Counted from the stretch's first letter, positions 10,001 through 19,484 are shown. The stretch: DNA of 64,000 nt from Stenotrophomonas maltophilia (GCF_004684085.1 NZ_SRHZ01000059.1:1-64000); one strand, 5' to 3'. Program-made: numbers and translations. The notes: generated by a model from the sequence alone, not told the origin.

Positions 10001-10926
10001 GGTACCTGCAACGCCCAGCCATCGGCCTGCCGCTGCCAGCGCAGGCGTGCCTGCAACCGCTGCAGCTGCAACCGTGGTGCAGCCAGGCCCGGCATCGGTT
10101 CACCGTCGACGCGCACGTCGCGCAGGTCGGAGTCGGTGGTCAACGCCACCGGTGCGAAATCACGCAGGGTCAGCCACAGGTTGAGTTCACCCTTGCCCTC
10201 GCGCAGGCGCACACCGCCGGCGGTCAGCAGCGGCGACCAGGCATGGAAATCGACCGGATCGGCCCCCAGCCAAGCCTGGCCGTTGCCGTGCACGCGGTCT
10301 ACGTCCAGCACCGCAGTCAACGGCAGCGCTTCGGTCTGGGCCCAGGCGCGCACGCCCACCCGCAGGCGCTCACCATTGACGCGCAGGCGCAGGTCGATGC
10401 GTGGCAACGTGGTGTCGATGCCCAAACCGGGGGCATGCACGCCCAGACGGCCACCAATCACCTGCAGTTCGCCCAGCCGGCGCAGCGCATCCAGTGGGTC
10501 GCCGCCAGCACTGGACTGCGGCAGGCCGCGCACCGACCAACGGCCATCGGCGCCCTGCTGCAGCTCCAGCGCCAGGCCACGCAGGCGCAGCTCGGTCAGC
10601 GAGCGGCCCGGCAGCAGGCCGCTGTACATCGACACCAGCACTTCGGCTTCACCAATGGCCAGGCCCTGGCCGGCGCCGATGCGCAGGCCCTTGAGCTGCA
10701 GCAGCGGACCGCGCCGGGTCCAGGTGGTATCCAGTTGCTCGAAGCGCACCGGCTGTCCGGCGCGTTCGCTCAGCCACGCAGCAATCTTCTCGGGATGGCG
10801 CTCAGCCAGCGGCAACAGCTGGCTGAGGGTGCCGACCAGCAGGGCAAGCCCAACCAGGCCAACCGCGCAGGCGGCGATGAAATGACGGCGGATCCTTCGC
10901 AGTCGCAGGCGCGGCGGCGCGCTCAT
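7075..10926 (-). CDS. yhdP: YhdP family AsmA-like envelope protein
   Basis: Large bridge-like protein of the AsmA/YhdP group, which in E. coli (with TamB and YdbH) carries phospholipids from inner to outer membrane. The 1283 residues are close to E. coli YhdP (about 1266). There is one N-terminal membrane anchor (residues about 15-38), then a long beta-rich periplasmic part with many G-x-L-x-V strands, the DUF3971 region, and a C-terminal AsmA-like domain ending in a proline-rich tail (PPPAPKPAPAIPP). It sits between rng and tldD, as in E. coli. Confidence 0.92.
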   Translation of the reverse strand: MSAPPRLRLRRIRRHFIAACAVGLVGLALLVGTLSQLLPLAERHPEKIAAWLSERAGQPVRFEQLDTTWTRRGPLLQLKGLRIGAGQGLAIGEAEVLVSMYSGLLPGRSLTELRLRGLALELQQGADGRWSVRGLPQSSAGGDPLDALRRLGELQVIGGRLGVHAPGLGIDTTLPRIDLRLRVNGERLRVGVRAWAQTEALPLTAVLDVDRVHGNGQAWLGADPVDFHAWSPLLTAGGVRLREGKGELNLWLTLRDFAPVALTTDSDLRDVRVDGEPMPGLAAPRLQLQRLQARLRWQRQADGWALQVPRLRLKTEEGEQQLDGLQLQVGKQLRVSSGEVQAGTALRALALSDRLEPGLRRWLFLSKPQLDVAELQVSGERDGPLWAQGELQSLGFASVGNSPGLRGLGGRFEGDANGFSLQLQPQRQLQFDWPTGFGVRHDLHLAGQVVGWRDEGGGWRIGTAAMRVEGTDYAADVRGGLWFQGDGTRPWMQLAAKLDDVPMTAAKRFWIHSRMSKGATDWLDMALAGGQVRSGIGLVSGDLDDWPFDNNDGRFEATGHITNGDIRFQHDWPLMSQVDADIAFIGPGFDMHGRGDLAGVAVQKFEAGIQDFGQQPLYVRADTQSEAGKLLAMLRQSPLHKDYGDTLDNLTAAGPAHVTFDLLQPLHHDEGGGHLQGTVDLAGVKLVDKRFQLTFDNMHGQARYGNGGFDAEELSVRHLGQDGRLSLRAGGYVRDSKLAFESQLSANLDAGVLIDRAPEMAWLKPYISGVSPWTIAVNLPKVAPGAPAPPSELRLSSDLVGTRLDLPAPLDKPAGEPLATTVAAQLPMGAGRIDVAFGQRLALAARSHNNRTGVQVTLGSDHVDREPPPSGLIVNGRSPTLDALEWISLARGGGDDDTMPLRAVDVQVGKLMLIGGVFEQTRLQLQPGPQALGVRLDGPTLAGRLTVPNAAGGTISGQLDRVHWQSLPPSPGAAAPARVQAGADDMDPAKLPPFALDIADLKFGKVVLGQTVLRTRPLANGLNVDELRFRAPDQEIDISGRWLGRTGGARTELSAQVRSEDLGGLMQNLDYGGQLRGGSGRAQLQASWSGGPSDFQLGNLQGTLDLHARNGQLLELEPGAGRVLGLLSVTQLPRRLMFDFRDFFSKGFAFNQIDGSMQFGQGMARTDKVLIEGPAANITIRGQADLRNQQFDQTIDVNPRAGNLLTVVGAVAGGPVGAALGAATNAVLSKPLGEIGARTYKVTGPWKEPKVEVIERSRDKTPPPAPKPAPAIPPTVTDLPRSR

Positions 10927-10956
10927 CGGCCACCGAAAGCAGACAGTCGGCCTGGA

Positions 10957-12444
10957 TCAGAGCAGAACAACATCGAACTGCTCCTGCAGGTACTGCTCGT
11001 CCGCCTGGAAGCGGATGCTCTTGCCGAGGAACTCCTCCAGCTCGGCCACGGCCGTGGATTCCTCATCGGTGATCCGCGCCACCACCTTGCTGGAGGCAAT
11101 CACCAGCAGGCGCGCCGCATCGAACTGGCGTACCGCGCGGGTGATTTCGCGGAAGATCTCGTAGGTCACCGTTTCGGTGGTCTTGATGGTGCCGCGGCCA
11201 CTGCACTGCGGGCAGGTTTCCGAGAGCTGGCGTTCCAGGCTTTCCACCGTGCGCTTGCGGGTCATCTCCACCAGGCCCAGCGGCGAGAAATCGTACACGG
11301 TGGTCTTGGCATGGTCACGCGCCAGCGCCTTCTCCAGGGTGCGCAGCACCTGGCGGCGATGTTCGGCATCGTCCATGTCGATGAAGTCGATGATGATGAT
11401 GCCGCCCAGATTGCGCAGGCGCAGTTGCCTGGCCACCGCCTGCGCGGCCTCCAGATTGGTGCGGAACACCGTCTCTTCCAGGTTGCGCTGGCCCAGGAAG
11501 GAGCCGGTGTTGACGTCGATGGTGGTCATCGCTTCGGTCTGGTCAATGACCAGGTAGCCGCCGGACTTCAGCGGTACCTGCTTGTCCAGCGCGCGGCCGA
11601 TCTCGTCCTCCACCCCGAACATGTCAAAGATCGGACGGTCACCACTGTAGAGCTCGATCTTCTCGGCCAGCACCGGCATGTACTTGGCCACGAAGGCCTG
11701 CAGCTGGGCGAAGGTCTCCTTGGAGTCCACCTTCACCTTGTCCACGTCCTTGCGGATCAGGTCGCGCACCGATCGCAGCGGCAGGCTCAGGTCTTCATAG
11801 ATATTGCTGCACGAGGCCGCTTCACGGCCACGTCGTTCAACCACGTTCCAGACCCGCGACAGGTAGGCGACGTCTTCGGCAATGGCTTCGGCGGGTTGGC
11901 CCTCGGCATTGGTACGCACGATGTAGCCGTAACCACCGTGCTGGGCCGACAATTCGGTCACCAGCGCCTTCAACCGCGCGCGCTCGCCTTCGTCCTCGAT
12001 GCGCGCCGACACACCCACCACCTTGGACTGGGGCAGCAGCACCATGTAACGCGAGGGAATGCTGATCTGGGTGGTCAGGCGCGCGCCTTTGGTCCCGATC
12101 GGGTCCTTCACCACCTGTACGACGATGTCCTGGCCGTCGCGCAGCAGCTCCACGATCGGCACGCTGGAGGGCGGCGGCAGGGTGGTGTTCTCGGTATCTG
12201 CACTGGCCACCGGCGCCGGCCGCACCACGTCATTGGCGTGCAGGAATGCGGCACGCTCCAGACCGACTTCGACGAAGGCGGCCTGCATGCCGGGCATGAC
12301 CCGTTGCACCTTGCCCTTGTAGATGTTGCCGACCACACCCCGGCGCCAACCGCGCTCGATGTGCAGTTCCTGCAGCATGCCGTTCTCGATCACCGCGACC
12401 CGGGTTTCGCGCGGGGTCACATTGACCAGGATTTCCTCAGACAT
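10957..12444 (-). CDS. rng: ribonuclease G
   Basis: Endoribonuclease that matures the 5' end of 16S rRNA and degrades some mRNAs. The 495-residue product starts at the ATG at 12444 ([18 protein letters not shown]), the standard RNase G start; the longer open frame only overlaps maf. It has the S1-like domain in the first 130 residues, the catalytic aspartates in [10 protein letters not shown], and the CPQCSGRG zinc-link motif. It is short compared with RNase E because it lacks the C-terminal scaffold. Start overlaps the end of maf by 8 bp. Confidence 0.95.
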   Translation of the reverse strand: MSEEILVNVTPRETRVAVIENGMLQELHIERGWRRGVVGNIYKGKVQRVMPGMQAAFVEVGLERAAFLHANDVVRPAPVASADTENTTLPPPSSVPIVELLRDGQDIVVQVVKDPIGTKGARLTTQISIPSRYMVLLPQSKVVGVSARIEDEGERARLKALVTELSAQHGGYGYIVRTNAEGQPAEAIAEDVAYLSRVWNVVERRGREAASCSNIYEDLSLPLRSVRDLIRKDVDKVKVDSKETFAQLQAFVAKYMPVLAEKIELYSGDRPIFDMFGVEDEIGRALDKQVPLKSGGYLVIDQTEAMTTIDVNTGSFLGQRNLEETVFRTNLEAAQAVARQLRLRNLGGIIIIDFIDMDDAEHRRQVLRTLEKALARDHAKTTVYDFSPLGLVEMTRKRTVESLERQLSETCPQCSGRGTIKTTETVTYEIFREITRAVRQFDAARLLVIASSKVVARITDEESTAVAELEEFLGKSIRFQADEQYLQEQFDVVLL

Positions 12445-13045
12445 CGGCAGCCTCCCTGGCGGCATCAGCAGTTGTGGCCGGCACGCCGCAGCGCGCCAGC
12501 AGACGATCGGTATGCAGCAATGGCAGCCCCATGACGCCGGAATAGCTGCCGGAAAGATGTTCGATCCAACGCTCGGCACCGCCCTGGATGGCGTAGGCGC
12601 CAGCCTTGTCCAGCGGCTCGCCGGTAGCCACGTAGGCGGCGATGTCGGCCGCGCTGATCGGGGCGAAGGTCACCTCGGAAACGACCAGCTCGCTGTCCAG
12701 GCCCTCCGCACCGACCACCACCACCGCGGTCATCACCTGGTGGGTGCGTCCGGCCAGCCGCGCCAGCATCGCCCGCGCATCGGCCGCGTCGGCCGGCTTG
12801 CCGAACACTTCCCCGTCCAGCACCACCTCGGTGTCCGAACCGAGCACCCGCGCCTGCGGGTCATCGACCAGTACCCGGGACAGCCCGGCGCGTGCCTTGT
12901 CGGCAGCGACACGACAGACGTACTGTTCGGCGCTTTCAGCGGGCGCGCGCTGCTCGGCAACCTCCAGGTCCAGGGCCTGGAAGGGGCGTCCGAGTCGGGC
13001 CAGCAACTGGTTGCGTCGGGGGGAGCGGGAAGCAAGATAGAGCAT
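12437..13045 (-). CDS. maf: Maf family nucleotide pyrophosphatase (dTTP/UTP type by synteny)
   Basis: Hydrolyses non-canonical or pyrimidine nucleoside triphosphates to monophosphates (house-cleaning). The 202-residue protein opens with the Maf signature LASRSPRR, and has [15 protein letters not shown] and a final [12 protein letters not shown]. The start is the ATG at 13045; the upstream extension lacks family similarity. I assign the YhdE-like (dTTP/UTP) type because of its position ahead of rng-yhdP-tldD, not from residues that decide substrate. It overlaps rng by 8 bp. Confidence 0.9.
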   Translation of the reverse strand: MLYLASRSPRRNQLLARLGRPFQALDLEVAEQRAPAESAEQYVCRVAADKARAGLSRVLVDDPQARVLGSDTEVVLDGEVFGKPADAADARAMLARLAGRTHQVMTAVVVVGAEGLDSELVVSEVTFAPISAADIAAYVATGEPLDKAGAYAIQGGAERWIEHLSGSYSGVMGLPLLHTDRLLARCGVPATTADAAREAADV

Positions 13046-13176
13046 CGGCACAGCATAACCTGAGGCCGCCACCTGAATCGTCGGCAACCCGTCCCGGAAC
13101 GCGTTCAACCCCGAACGGGCTCACAGCGCGTTCATCGCTACGACACCACCCTCAACGGCACAACAAGGAGTTCTCC

Positions 13177-13914
13177 ATGCGCCTGACCGCCACCCCGCTG
13201 CTGCTTGCCCTGTCCCTCGCCCTTGGAACCTCGATGACCGCCCATGCTGCCCCGTCGTCGCCGTCGATCGCCGCTCCGGCCGAAGGCACCCTGCTGAACA
13301 TCTCGGCCAATGCCGAGGCGACCCGCGTGCCGGACGTGGCCACCCTGTCGGCCGGTGTGGTCACCCAGGCCGCCGATGGCAACAGCGCCATGCGCCAGAA
13401 CGCCCAGCAGATGGACAAGGTACTGGCCGCGATCAAGGCCGCCGGCATTGCCGAGCGCGACGTGCAGACCAGCGGCGTCAGCCTCAACCCGCAGTACCGC
13501 TATGCCGACAACGAAGCACCGAAGATCACCGGCTACCAGGCCAGCAACACGGTCAGCCTGAAGGTCCGCGACATCGCCAAGCTGGGCAAGGTGCTGGACG
13601 CACTGGCTGCGCAGGGCGCCAACCAGATCAACGGCCCCAGCTTCGAGATCGACCAGCCGGAACCGGTCTATGACGAAGCCCGCCTGGCTGCACTGAAGAA
13701 GGCCCAGGCCCGCGCCCAGACCTATGCGAAGTCGCTGGGCCTGCAGGTGCGCCGCATCGTCAGCATTTCCGAGAACGCCGGCGGCGGCTACCGCCCGATG
13801 CCGATGATGCGGGCCATGTCGGCCGGCGCGGCGATGGACAAGGCCACCCCGGTCGCACCGGGTGAATCGACCGTCTCGGTCAACCTGGACGTGGTGTTCG
13901 AACTGGGTCGCTGA
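13177..13914 (+). CDS. SIMPL domain (DUF541, YggE-like) periplasmic protein
   Basis: Secreted protein of the SIMPL/YggE family; in E. coli YggE is linked to oxidative stress, but the molecular role is not known. The 245-residue product starts at an ATG with AAGGAG 7 nt upstream, has a signal peptide ending around ALGTSMTAHA (residue 25), then the SIMPL domain from about 35 to 245 (ISANAEATRVPDVATLSAGV near its start). It stands alone, divergent from maf, and is followed by a strong terminator. Confidence 0.9.
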   Translation: MRLTATPLLLALSLALGTSMTAHAAPSSPSIAAPAEGTLLNISANAEATRVPDVATLSAGVVTQAADGNSAMRQNAQQMDKVLAAIKAAGIAERDVQTSGVSLNPQYRYADNEAPKITGYQASNTVSLKVRDIAKLGKVLDALAAQGANQINGPSFEIDQPEPVYDEARLAALKKAQARAQTYAKSLGLQVRRIVSISENAGGGYRPMPMMRAMSAGAAMDKATPVAPGESTVSVNLDVVFELGR

Positions 13915-13937
13915 TTCCGTTCGCCATTGCCGACAAA

Positions 13938-13967
13938 GGCGGATCCCGCAGGGGGTCCGCCTTTTTT
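13938..13967 (+). terminator. rho-independent terminator after the SIMPL gene
   Basis: GGCGGATCC (13938-13946) pairs, with one weak position, with GGGTCCGCC (13953-13961), followed directly by TTTTTT. Confidence 0.85.
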
Positions 13968-14131
13968 CATGCCCGCAGCCGGCATTGGCTGAAGGCCAGC
14001 CCAACGATGCCGCCCCTGCCTCTAGGCAGTGGCGGTAGTGCCGCGCTACTGATGCACTGCCAGCCGCGTGCGGCAACCCCGTCATCGGCCCTGGTGCGTT
14101 GAGGACTTCGTCACTGGCATGGAGGTGGACC

Positions 14132-14788
14132 ATGGTTCGTACGTATCCCGTTGCATCCCTGCACTTCGACCCCGCCCGCGTTGCCGCCTGGAGTGCGGCC
14201 ATCGCCCTGCATCTGCTCGCCTTGCTGATGTTGCTGATCCCGGCGACCTACCAGGCCGTCACTGCACTGCCCCGTGACAACACCACGGTGCGGCTGATCC
14301 CGAAGGAACAGCCCAGACCACCGGAACCGCCCAAGCTGCCTGCCGACCCGGAACAGGTGCAGGTAAAGGTCGTGCAGAGGCAGCAGGTCATGCCAACGCC
14401 ATTGCCCGCCCCCACCGCCACCGCCGAGGAGGCACAGGGCATCATCCTGCCTGCTGCTGATCCGGTGCCGATGCAGACGGCACCGAGCATCGACAGCTCC
14501 ACGCCGCTGGCAGGTGCGCGGCTGCAGTACCGCAGCGCCCCGCCGCCGGCCTACCCGGTCCCGGCCCTGCGCAACCACGAGCAGGGCACGGTGCTGCTGC
14601 GCGTGGAAGTGGACAACAGCGGCCAACCGGTAGTGGTCAGCATCGAGCGCAGCAGCGGCTCCCGCAGCCTGGATCAAGCCGCACGCCAGCAGGTGCTGAA
14701 GCACTGGCGCTTCGAACCCGCCCAGCGTGAAGGTGTGGCCGTGCCGGCCATCGGCCTGGTGCCGGTGCAGTTCTCGCTGCCGGATTGA
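14132..14788 (+). CDS. TonB family energy transducer
   Basis: Links proton-motive force at the inner membrane (through ExbB/ExbD, not here) to outer-membrane receptors. The 218-residue protein has an N-terminal membrane anchor (WSAAIALHLLALLMLLIP), a proline-rich periplasmic linker (residues about 45-125) and a C-terminal TonB domain with the YPVPALRNHEQGTVLLRVEV and GSRSLDQAA segments. I chose the ATG at 14132 with GGAGGTGG just upstream. It lies before a TonB-dependent receptor, which may be its client. A perfect 11-bp hairpin follows the stop. Confidence 0.9.
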   Translation: MVRTYPVASLHFDPARVAAWSAAIALHLLALLMLLIPATYQAVTALPRDNTTVRLIPKEQPRPPEPPKLPADPEQVQVKVVQRQQVMPTPLPAPTATAEEAQGIILPAADPVPMQTAPSIDSSTPLAGARLQYRSAPPPAYPVPALRNHEQGTVLLRVEVDNSGQPVVVSIERSSGSRSLDQAARQQVLKHWRFEPAQREGVAVPAIGLVPVQFSLPD

Positions 14789-14807
14789 GCATCCAACGGT
14801 CTCTACA

Positions 14808-14833
14808 GCCGGCCCGGCACCCGCCGGGCCGGC
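14808..14833. terminator. GC-rich hairpin between tonB-like gene and receptor
   Basis: GCCGGCCCGGC (14808-14818) pairs perfectly with GCCGGGCCGGC (14823-14833) across a 4-nt loop. There is no T-run, so termination is uncertain; it may be a REP-like hairpin. Confidence 0.45.
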
Positions 14834-14995
14834 CCTGGCCATCGAAACGCCAGATTCAGCAAAGCCCACCATCAAGCGTTACCGATTAAGCAAAATTTCA
14901 CGACTTCGTCACCCATTGGAAACCTAGATTGGCCCGTCCCGGACCCTTCCGGCGACAGCCCTCAACGCTAAGGTTTTCCAGTTAGGAGAGAAGCT

Positions 14996-17806
14996 GTGAA
15001 ACACCCGATCCAACGGCCCGCCAGCCGCCGCCGCTCCACCCTGGCATCGTCCATCACCCATATCCTTACCGGCGGCGCCCTGCTGCTGGTTGGCGCCGTG
15101 GCTTCCACCTCCGCCTTCGCGCAGGAAAAGGCCACCAACCTGGACCGCATCACGGTCACCGGCTCGAACATTCCGCGCACCAACACTGAAACACCGTCGC
15201 CGGTGCAGGTGGTGACCCGCCAGGAAATCGACCGTACCGGCAAGACCACGTTGGCGGAGTATCTGCAGACCATCACCGCTGATGGTGCAGGCTCGATTCC
15301 CAAGACTTTCGGCAACGGCTTCGCCGGCGGTGGCGCCGGCATTTCGCTGCGCGGCCTCGGTGCGGGTTCGACGCTGGTGCTGTTGAACGGCCGCCGCATG
15401 GCAACCTACGGCCTGGCAGATGATGGCCAGAAGGTGTTCACCGACCTCAGCACCATTCCGCTCGATGCCGTCGAGCGTGTGGAAGTACTGAAAGACGGCG
15501 CCTCGGCGATCTATGGTTCCGATGCCATCGCGGGCGTGGTGAACATCATCCTGCGCAGCGACTTCCAGGGCGCGATCCTGCGTGCCTCCTACGGCACCTC
15601 CGGTGATGGCGACGGCAACGCCAAGAAGGCGACCCTGACCGCCGGTACCGGTGATCTAGCCACCGACGGTTGGAACGCATTCTTCAGCCTGGACGTCGGC
15701 AAGACCGATGCCATCAAGATCAGCGATCGCAAGAACCGCAAGTGGATCGGCACCGGCGATACCCGCCCGTGGGGCTACGATGCAGCTGATTCGCAGTTCC
15801 TGGGCGGCGCGTATCTGTCCAATGGCACTGCAGGCGGCGTTGGCCCCAACGGTTCGGTGTTCGACGACCGCAATGTAACCAAGGAAAACCCTGCCTTCCT
15901 GGTTGCGCTGCCGGGCTGTGCCAACCTCACCACCATTCCTGGCCAGACAGACGCCAGCGCACAGGCTCAAGGCTGCCTGTGGGATCCGGCGCAGCAGTAT
16001 CGCGACCTGACCCCTGAAGAGAAATACATCAACGTGTTCGGTCGTGCCACATTCGCGTTTGGTGAAGGCGGTGAGATCTACACCGAAATCGGCTACTCGA
16101 AGAAGGAAACAATCTTCAGCAACACGCCGTCGGGCGCTGCCGGTACCTGGGGCTTCCCCGGTGGCGTAGTCACGGCGAACAGTGGGTCCAAAGCCACCGT
16201 GCTTGGCCCGAATCATCCTGACAATCCGATCCCCGGCCAAGCGTCCAGGCTGCGCTATGCGGCATGGGATGTCGGTCCGCGCGTAACCAACAACACCAAC
16301 GAGTTCAACCGATTCCTGGTCGGTGTCAAGGGCAACTGGGGTGACTGGAGCTACGACACCGCCTATCTGCATTCGGCAACCGATCTGGTCAACAAGCGCA
16401 CCGGCTTCCTGCGCTATAGCGCAGTGCAGTGCGCATTGGGCGACCCGAACTGCGCAGGCGGCGTGTGGCGCATCGGTGACAACGCCAATCTGAACTCGCA
16501 GGCGCTTTACGACTACATCTCACCGACCATCAGCGCCCGTGCAAAATCCGGCCTGGACATGTTCGATTTCACCGTGTCGCGCAGCCTGATGGATCTCAAG
16601 GGCGGCCCGCTGGGCCTGGCGATCGGTACCGAATGGCGCAAGACCAGCAACAGCCTGACGCCGCAGACCTACACCGACACGGGTGACATCATCGGCTTGG
16701 GCTATTCGGCCTACGACGGCACCCAGAACGTGTACGCCGGCTACGTCGAGCTCTCCGCGCCGGTTCTGGAACAGCTGGAGTTGTCCGGTGCGCTGCGCTA
16801 CGACAAGTACGAGAGCGGTGAGGGCAAGGCCACACCGAAGCTCGGCGTGAAGTGGACCCCGGCCGACTGGATCGCGCTGCGTGCCAGCTATGCCGAAGGT
16901 TTCCGTGCACCGAACCCCGCCGAAAACGGTGACGGTGGTTTGGCTGCATTCTCGAACGCATCCGACCCGGTGCGGTGCGGCATCGACCCCGGCGAATGTA
17001 CTGCCCGCACGGTGGCGATCATCACCCGCCCGAACAAGGACCTGAAGCCGGAGGAATCCAAGAGTTACTCGGTGGGCATCGTGCTGCAACCAACGTCTTC
17101 GACTTCGATGACCGTCGATGCATGGCAGATCAAGCGCACCAATGAAATCGCCCAGGGCAGCACTACGGCAGCGATCAGGGCTGGCAACGTCGTACGTGAC
17201 ATCAACAACATCGGTGGCGTGCCCAACAGTGGCAACATCCTGGCGGTCAACACTGCATATGTGAATGCCAACTCCTCGCGCGTTCGGGGCATCGATACCG
17301 ATATCCGCCAGACGTTTGACATCGGTCCTGGCCAGCTGGAATTGGACCTTCAGTGGAGCCACATCCTGAAGTTCGAGCGAACCGAGGGTACTGAGACCGT
17401 CGACTATGCCGGCACCCACGGCAACTGCGACGTCACCAACTGCATCGGCACGCCGAAGGACAAGATCAACTTCGGTACCACCTGGCGGCAGGGACCGTGG
17501 AGCGTCAGCGGCGTTGCCAACTACATCGGCAAGATGGACAACACCGATAAGCGCGGCGGCACGTATCAGGCGTTCTATGCAGACGGCACGCCGGTGACGA
17601 AGATCTCCTCGTTCACTACCTTCGACCTGTCGGGCCGCTGGAACATTACCGATGCCTTCGAACTCAACGCCTCCGTGGCCAACGTATTCGACCGTATCGC
17701 TCCTCTCGATCCGACCACCTATGGCGGCGTGAACTACAACCCGATGCACTTCTCTGGTGCGCTGGGTCGCTACTTCACCGTCGGTGCCAAGTACACCTTC
17801 AAGTAA
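14996..17806 (+). CDS. TonB-dependent outer-membrane receptor
   Basis: Outer-membrane beta-barrel for uptake of an unidentified ligand, powered by TonB. The 936-residue protein starts at a GTG with TAGGAG upstream. It has a signal peptide ending near STSAFAQ, a TonB-box-like stretch (LDRITVTGSNI, about residues 46-56), a plug domain with LRGLGAGSTLVLLNGRR and RVEVLKDGASAIYGSDAIAGVVNI, then the barrel, ending YFTVGAKYTFK with the terminal aromatic residue typical of outer-membrane proteins. Two Cys pairs sit in loops. It is of the large xanthomonad class with no known substrate; a siderophore, peptide or sugar is possible. Confidence 0.92.
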   Translation: MKHPIQRPASRRRSTLASSITHILTGGALLLVGAVASTSAFAQEKATNLDRITVTGSNIPRTNTETPSPVQVVTRQEIDRTGKTTLAEYLQTITADGAGSIPKTFGNGFAGGGAGISLRGLGAGSTLVLLNGRRMATYGLADDGQKVFTDLSTIPLDAVERVEVLKDGASAIYGSDAIAGVVNIILRSDFQGAILRASYGTSGDGDGNAKKATLTAGTGDLATDGWNAFFSLDVGKTDAIKISDRKNRKWIGTGDTRPWGYDAADSQFLGGAYLSNGTAGGVGPNGSVFDDRNVTKENPAFLVALPGCANLTTIPGQTDASAQAQGCLWDPAQQYRDLTPEEKYINVFGRATFAFGEGGEIYTEIGYSKKETIFSNTPSGAAGTWGFPGGVVTANSGSKATVLGPNHPDNPIPGQASRLRYAAWDVGPRVTNNTNEFNRFLVGVKGNWGDWSYDTAYLHSATDLVNKRTGFLRYSAVQCALGDPNCAGGVWRIGDNANLNSQALYDYISPTISARAKSGLDMFDFTVSRSLMDLKGGPLGLAIGTEWRKTSNSLTPQTYTDTGDIIGLGYSAYDGTQNVYAGYVELSAPVLEQLELSGALRYDKYESGEGKATPKLGVKWTPADWIALRASYAEGFRAPNPAENGDGGLAAFSNASDPVRCGIDPGECTARTVAIITRPNKDLKPEESKSYSVGIVLQPTSSTSMTVDAWQIKRTNEIAQGSTTAAIRAGNVVRDINNIGGVPNSGNILAVNTAYVNANSSRVRGIDTDIRQTFDIGPGQLELDLQWSHILKFERTEGTETVDYAGTHGNCDVTNCIGTPKDKINFGTTWRQGPWSVSGVANYIGKMDNTDKRGGTYQAFYADGTPVTKISSFTTFDLSGRWNITDAFELNASVANVFDRIAPLDPTTYGGVNYNPMHFSGALGRYFTVGAKYTFK

Positions 17807-17837
17807 TACAAGCACCCTCCGTCAACGCAACACCTTC

Positions 17838-17865
17838 AAAGGCCCGGGCAGATGCCCGGGCCTTT
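17838..17865 (+). terminator. terminator after the receptor gene
   Basis: AAAGGCCCGGGCA (17838-17850) pairs perfectly with TGCCCGGGCCTTT (17853-17865), 13 bp around a 2-nt centre, then T-rich sequence. Confidence 0.8.
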
Positions 17866-17944
17866 GTCGTTCGGCCTCTTGCAGGCGTGTTCACGAGCAC
17901 ACGGCTACCGTGTGCTCGCGGCATCACCGCCGCAGGGGATCACC

Positions 17945-19366
17945 ATGGCCGCGACATCGCAGCGCCTGGGCCTGCCCGCGTTGATCGCACTGGTGGTCGG
18001 CTCGATGGTCGGCGCGGGAATTTTTTCATTGCCGCAGAACGTGGCGCGCAGCGCCGGCCCGGCCGCCGCGCTGATCGGCTGGGCCCTGAGCGGCGCGGGC
18101 ATGCTGATGCTGGCCTTCGTGTTCCAGGCGCTGGCCAACCGCCGGCCTGATCTCGATACCGGCATCTACGCCTACGCGCGCGAGGGCTTCGGCAATTACA
18201 TCGGCTTCTCTGCTGCGTGGGGTTACTGGGTCGCCTCGGTACTGGGCAACGCCAGCTTCTTCGTGCTGATCTTCAGTGGTCTCGGCCACTTCATGCCGGT
18301 CTTCGGCGAGGGCAACACGCCCGCCGCCGTGGCGGCCTCGTCGCTGTTGCTGTGGACCGTACACCTGCTGGTGTTGCGCGGCCTACGCACCGCCGCCATC
18401 GTCAACGGCCTGGTGACCGTCGCCAAGCTGCTGCCGATCGCGCTGTTCCTGATCCTGGCCGCCGGCGCGTTCCGCATGGACGTGTTCCGTGCCGATTTCT
18501 TCGGCACGCCCGCACTGGGCGATCTGGGCCAGCAGCTGCGCGGCATGATGCTGGTCACCGTATGGGTGTTCATCGGCATCGAAGGCGCGAGTATCTACTC
18601 ACGGCGTGCCGCACGCCGCGCCGATGTCGGCCGCGCCACGGTGATCGGCTTCTCCGGTGTGTGGCTGCTGCTGGTACTGGTCAGCCTGCTGTCGATGGGC
18701 GTGCTGTCGCAGGCGGAACTGGCCGCACTGCCCAATCCGTCGATGGCCTATGTGCTGCGCGCCATCGTCGGCGAATGGGGCGCGACAGTGATCATCGTCG
18801 GCTCGATCATCTCCGTGCTGGGTGCGCTGCTGGCCTGGGTACTGCTGTGTGCCGAAGTGCTGTATGCCGCCGCCGGCGATGGCACGATGCCCGCATTCCT
18901 CGGCCGCGAAAACGCCCGCGGCGTACCGGCCAACGCACTCTGGTTGAGCAACGGGCTGATCCAGCTGTTCCTGCTGCTGGTGCTGTTCAAATCGGGCAGC
19001 TATACCAGCCTGGTGCTGCTGGCGGCATCGATGAGCCTGGTGCCGTACTTCCTGTCCAGCGCATTCGGCGTGAAGCTGGCCTGGCAGGGCCACGCTTACT
19101 CCAGTGCGCCCGGTGCCCGCTGGCGCGATTTCATCGTTGCGCTGCTGGCCAGCGCCTATGCGTTATGGCTCGTGTATGCCGGTGGCCTGGACAACCTGCT
19201 GCTATCGGTGCTGCTGTATGTGCCGGGCGTGGTGCTGTTCGCACAGACACGGCACCAGCGTGGCGAGCCGGTTTTCACGCGCTGGGAGTGGGTGTTGTTC
19301 GGCGCGATCCTGGTGGTGGCGACCATCACGCTGGTGGCATTCTGCGGAGGCGGCCTGAAACTGTAG
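17945..19366 (+). CDS. APC family amino-acid antiporter (arginine/ornithine type)
   Basis: Twelve-segment transporter of the basic amino acid/polyamine antiporter family, close in form to ArcD/YdgI-type arginine:ornithine exchangers. The 473-residue product starts with LIALVVGSMVGAGIFSLPQN, the family signature near residue 10-30, and has the EGASIYSRRA segment around residue 215. I chose the ATG at 17945; the open frame upstream runs through the receptor terminator and is not coding. The TAG stop is the TAG of a GTAG SMAG head. No arginine deiminase genes are nearby, so the substrate is inferred from family only. Confidence 0.85.
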   Translation: MAATSQRLGLPALIALVVGSMVGAGIFSLPQNVARSAGPAAALIGWALSGAGMLMLAFVFQALANRRPDLDTGIYAYAREGFGNYIGFSAAWGYWVASVLGNASFFVLIFSGLGHFMPVFGEGNTPAAVAASSLLLWTVHLLVLRGLRTAAIVNGLVTVAKLLPIALFLILAAGAFRMDVFRADFFGTPALGDLGQQLRGMMLVTVWVFIGIEGASIYSRRAARRADVGRATVIGFSGVWLLLVLVSLLSMGVLSQAELAALPNPSMAYVLRAIVGEWGATVIIVGSIISVLGALLAWVLLCAEVLYAAAGDGTMPAFLGRENARGVPANALWLSNGLIQLFLLLVLFKSGSYTSLVLLAASMSLVPYFLSSAFGVKLAWQGHAYSSAPGARWRDFIVALLASAYALWLVYAGGLDNLLLSVLLYVPGVVLFAQTRHQRGEPVFTRWEWVLFGAILVVATITLVAFCGGGLKL

Positions 19367-19484
19367 CGTCGAGCCATGCCCGGCTGCCGCTGGGTAGAGT
19401 CGAGCCTGCTCGACTGGCTTTCCGCAGCAGTCGAGCAAGCTCGACGCTACGTAGCAGAGCAGCCGAACATGGGTTCGGCTCTAC
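19363..19484. repeat. cluster of SMAG elements between convergent genes
   Basis: GTAG-headed hairpins face inward from both ends: GTAGCGTCGAGCC at 19363, GTAGAGTCGAGC...GCTCGACT in the middle, the facing arm GCTCGACGCTAC, and a last hairpin ending GGCTCTAC at 19484. The TAG of the first and the reversed CTA of the last are the stop codons of the genes on either side. Confidence 0.85.

Noticed and set aside
8032..12534. A 1500-codon open frame on the plus strand, opposite yhdP and rng
   Set aside because: It lies wholly against two well-supported minus-strand genes, has a His/Gln/Ala-rich composition typical of the antisense of GC-rich genes, and matches no family.
13938..13967. Part of a regulatory RNA between the SIMPL and tonB-like genes
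   Set aside because: Hairpin plus T-run is fully explained as a terminator; the rest (13968-14131) shows no structure or frame.
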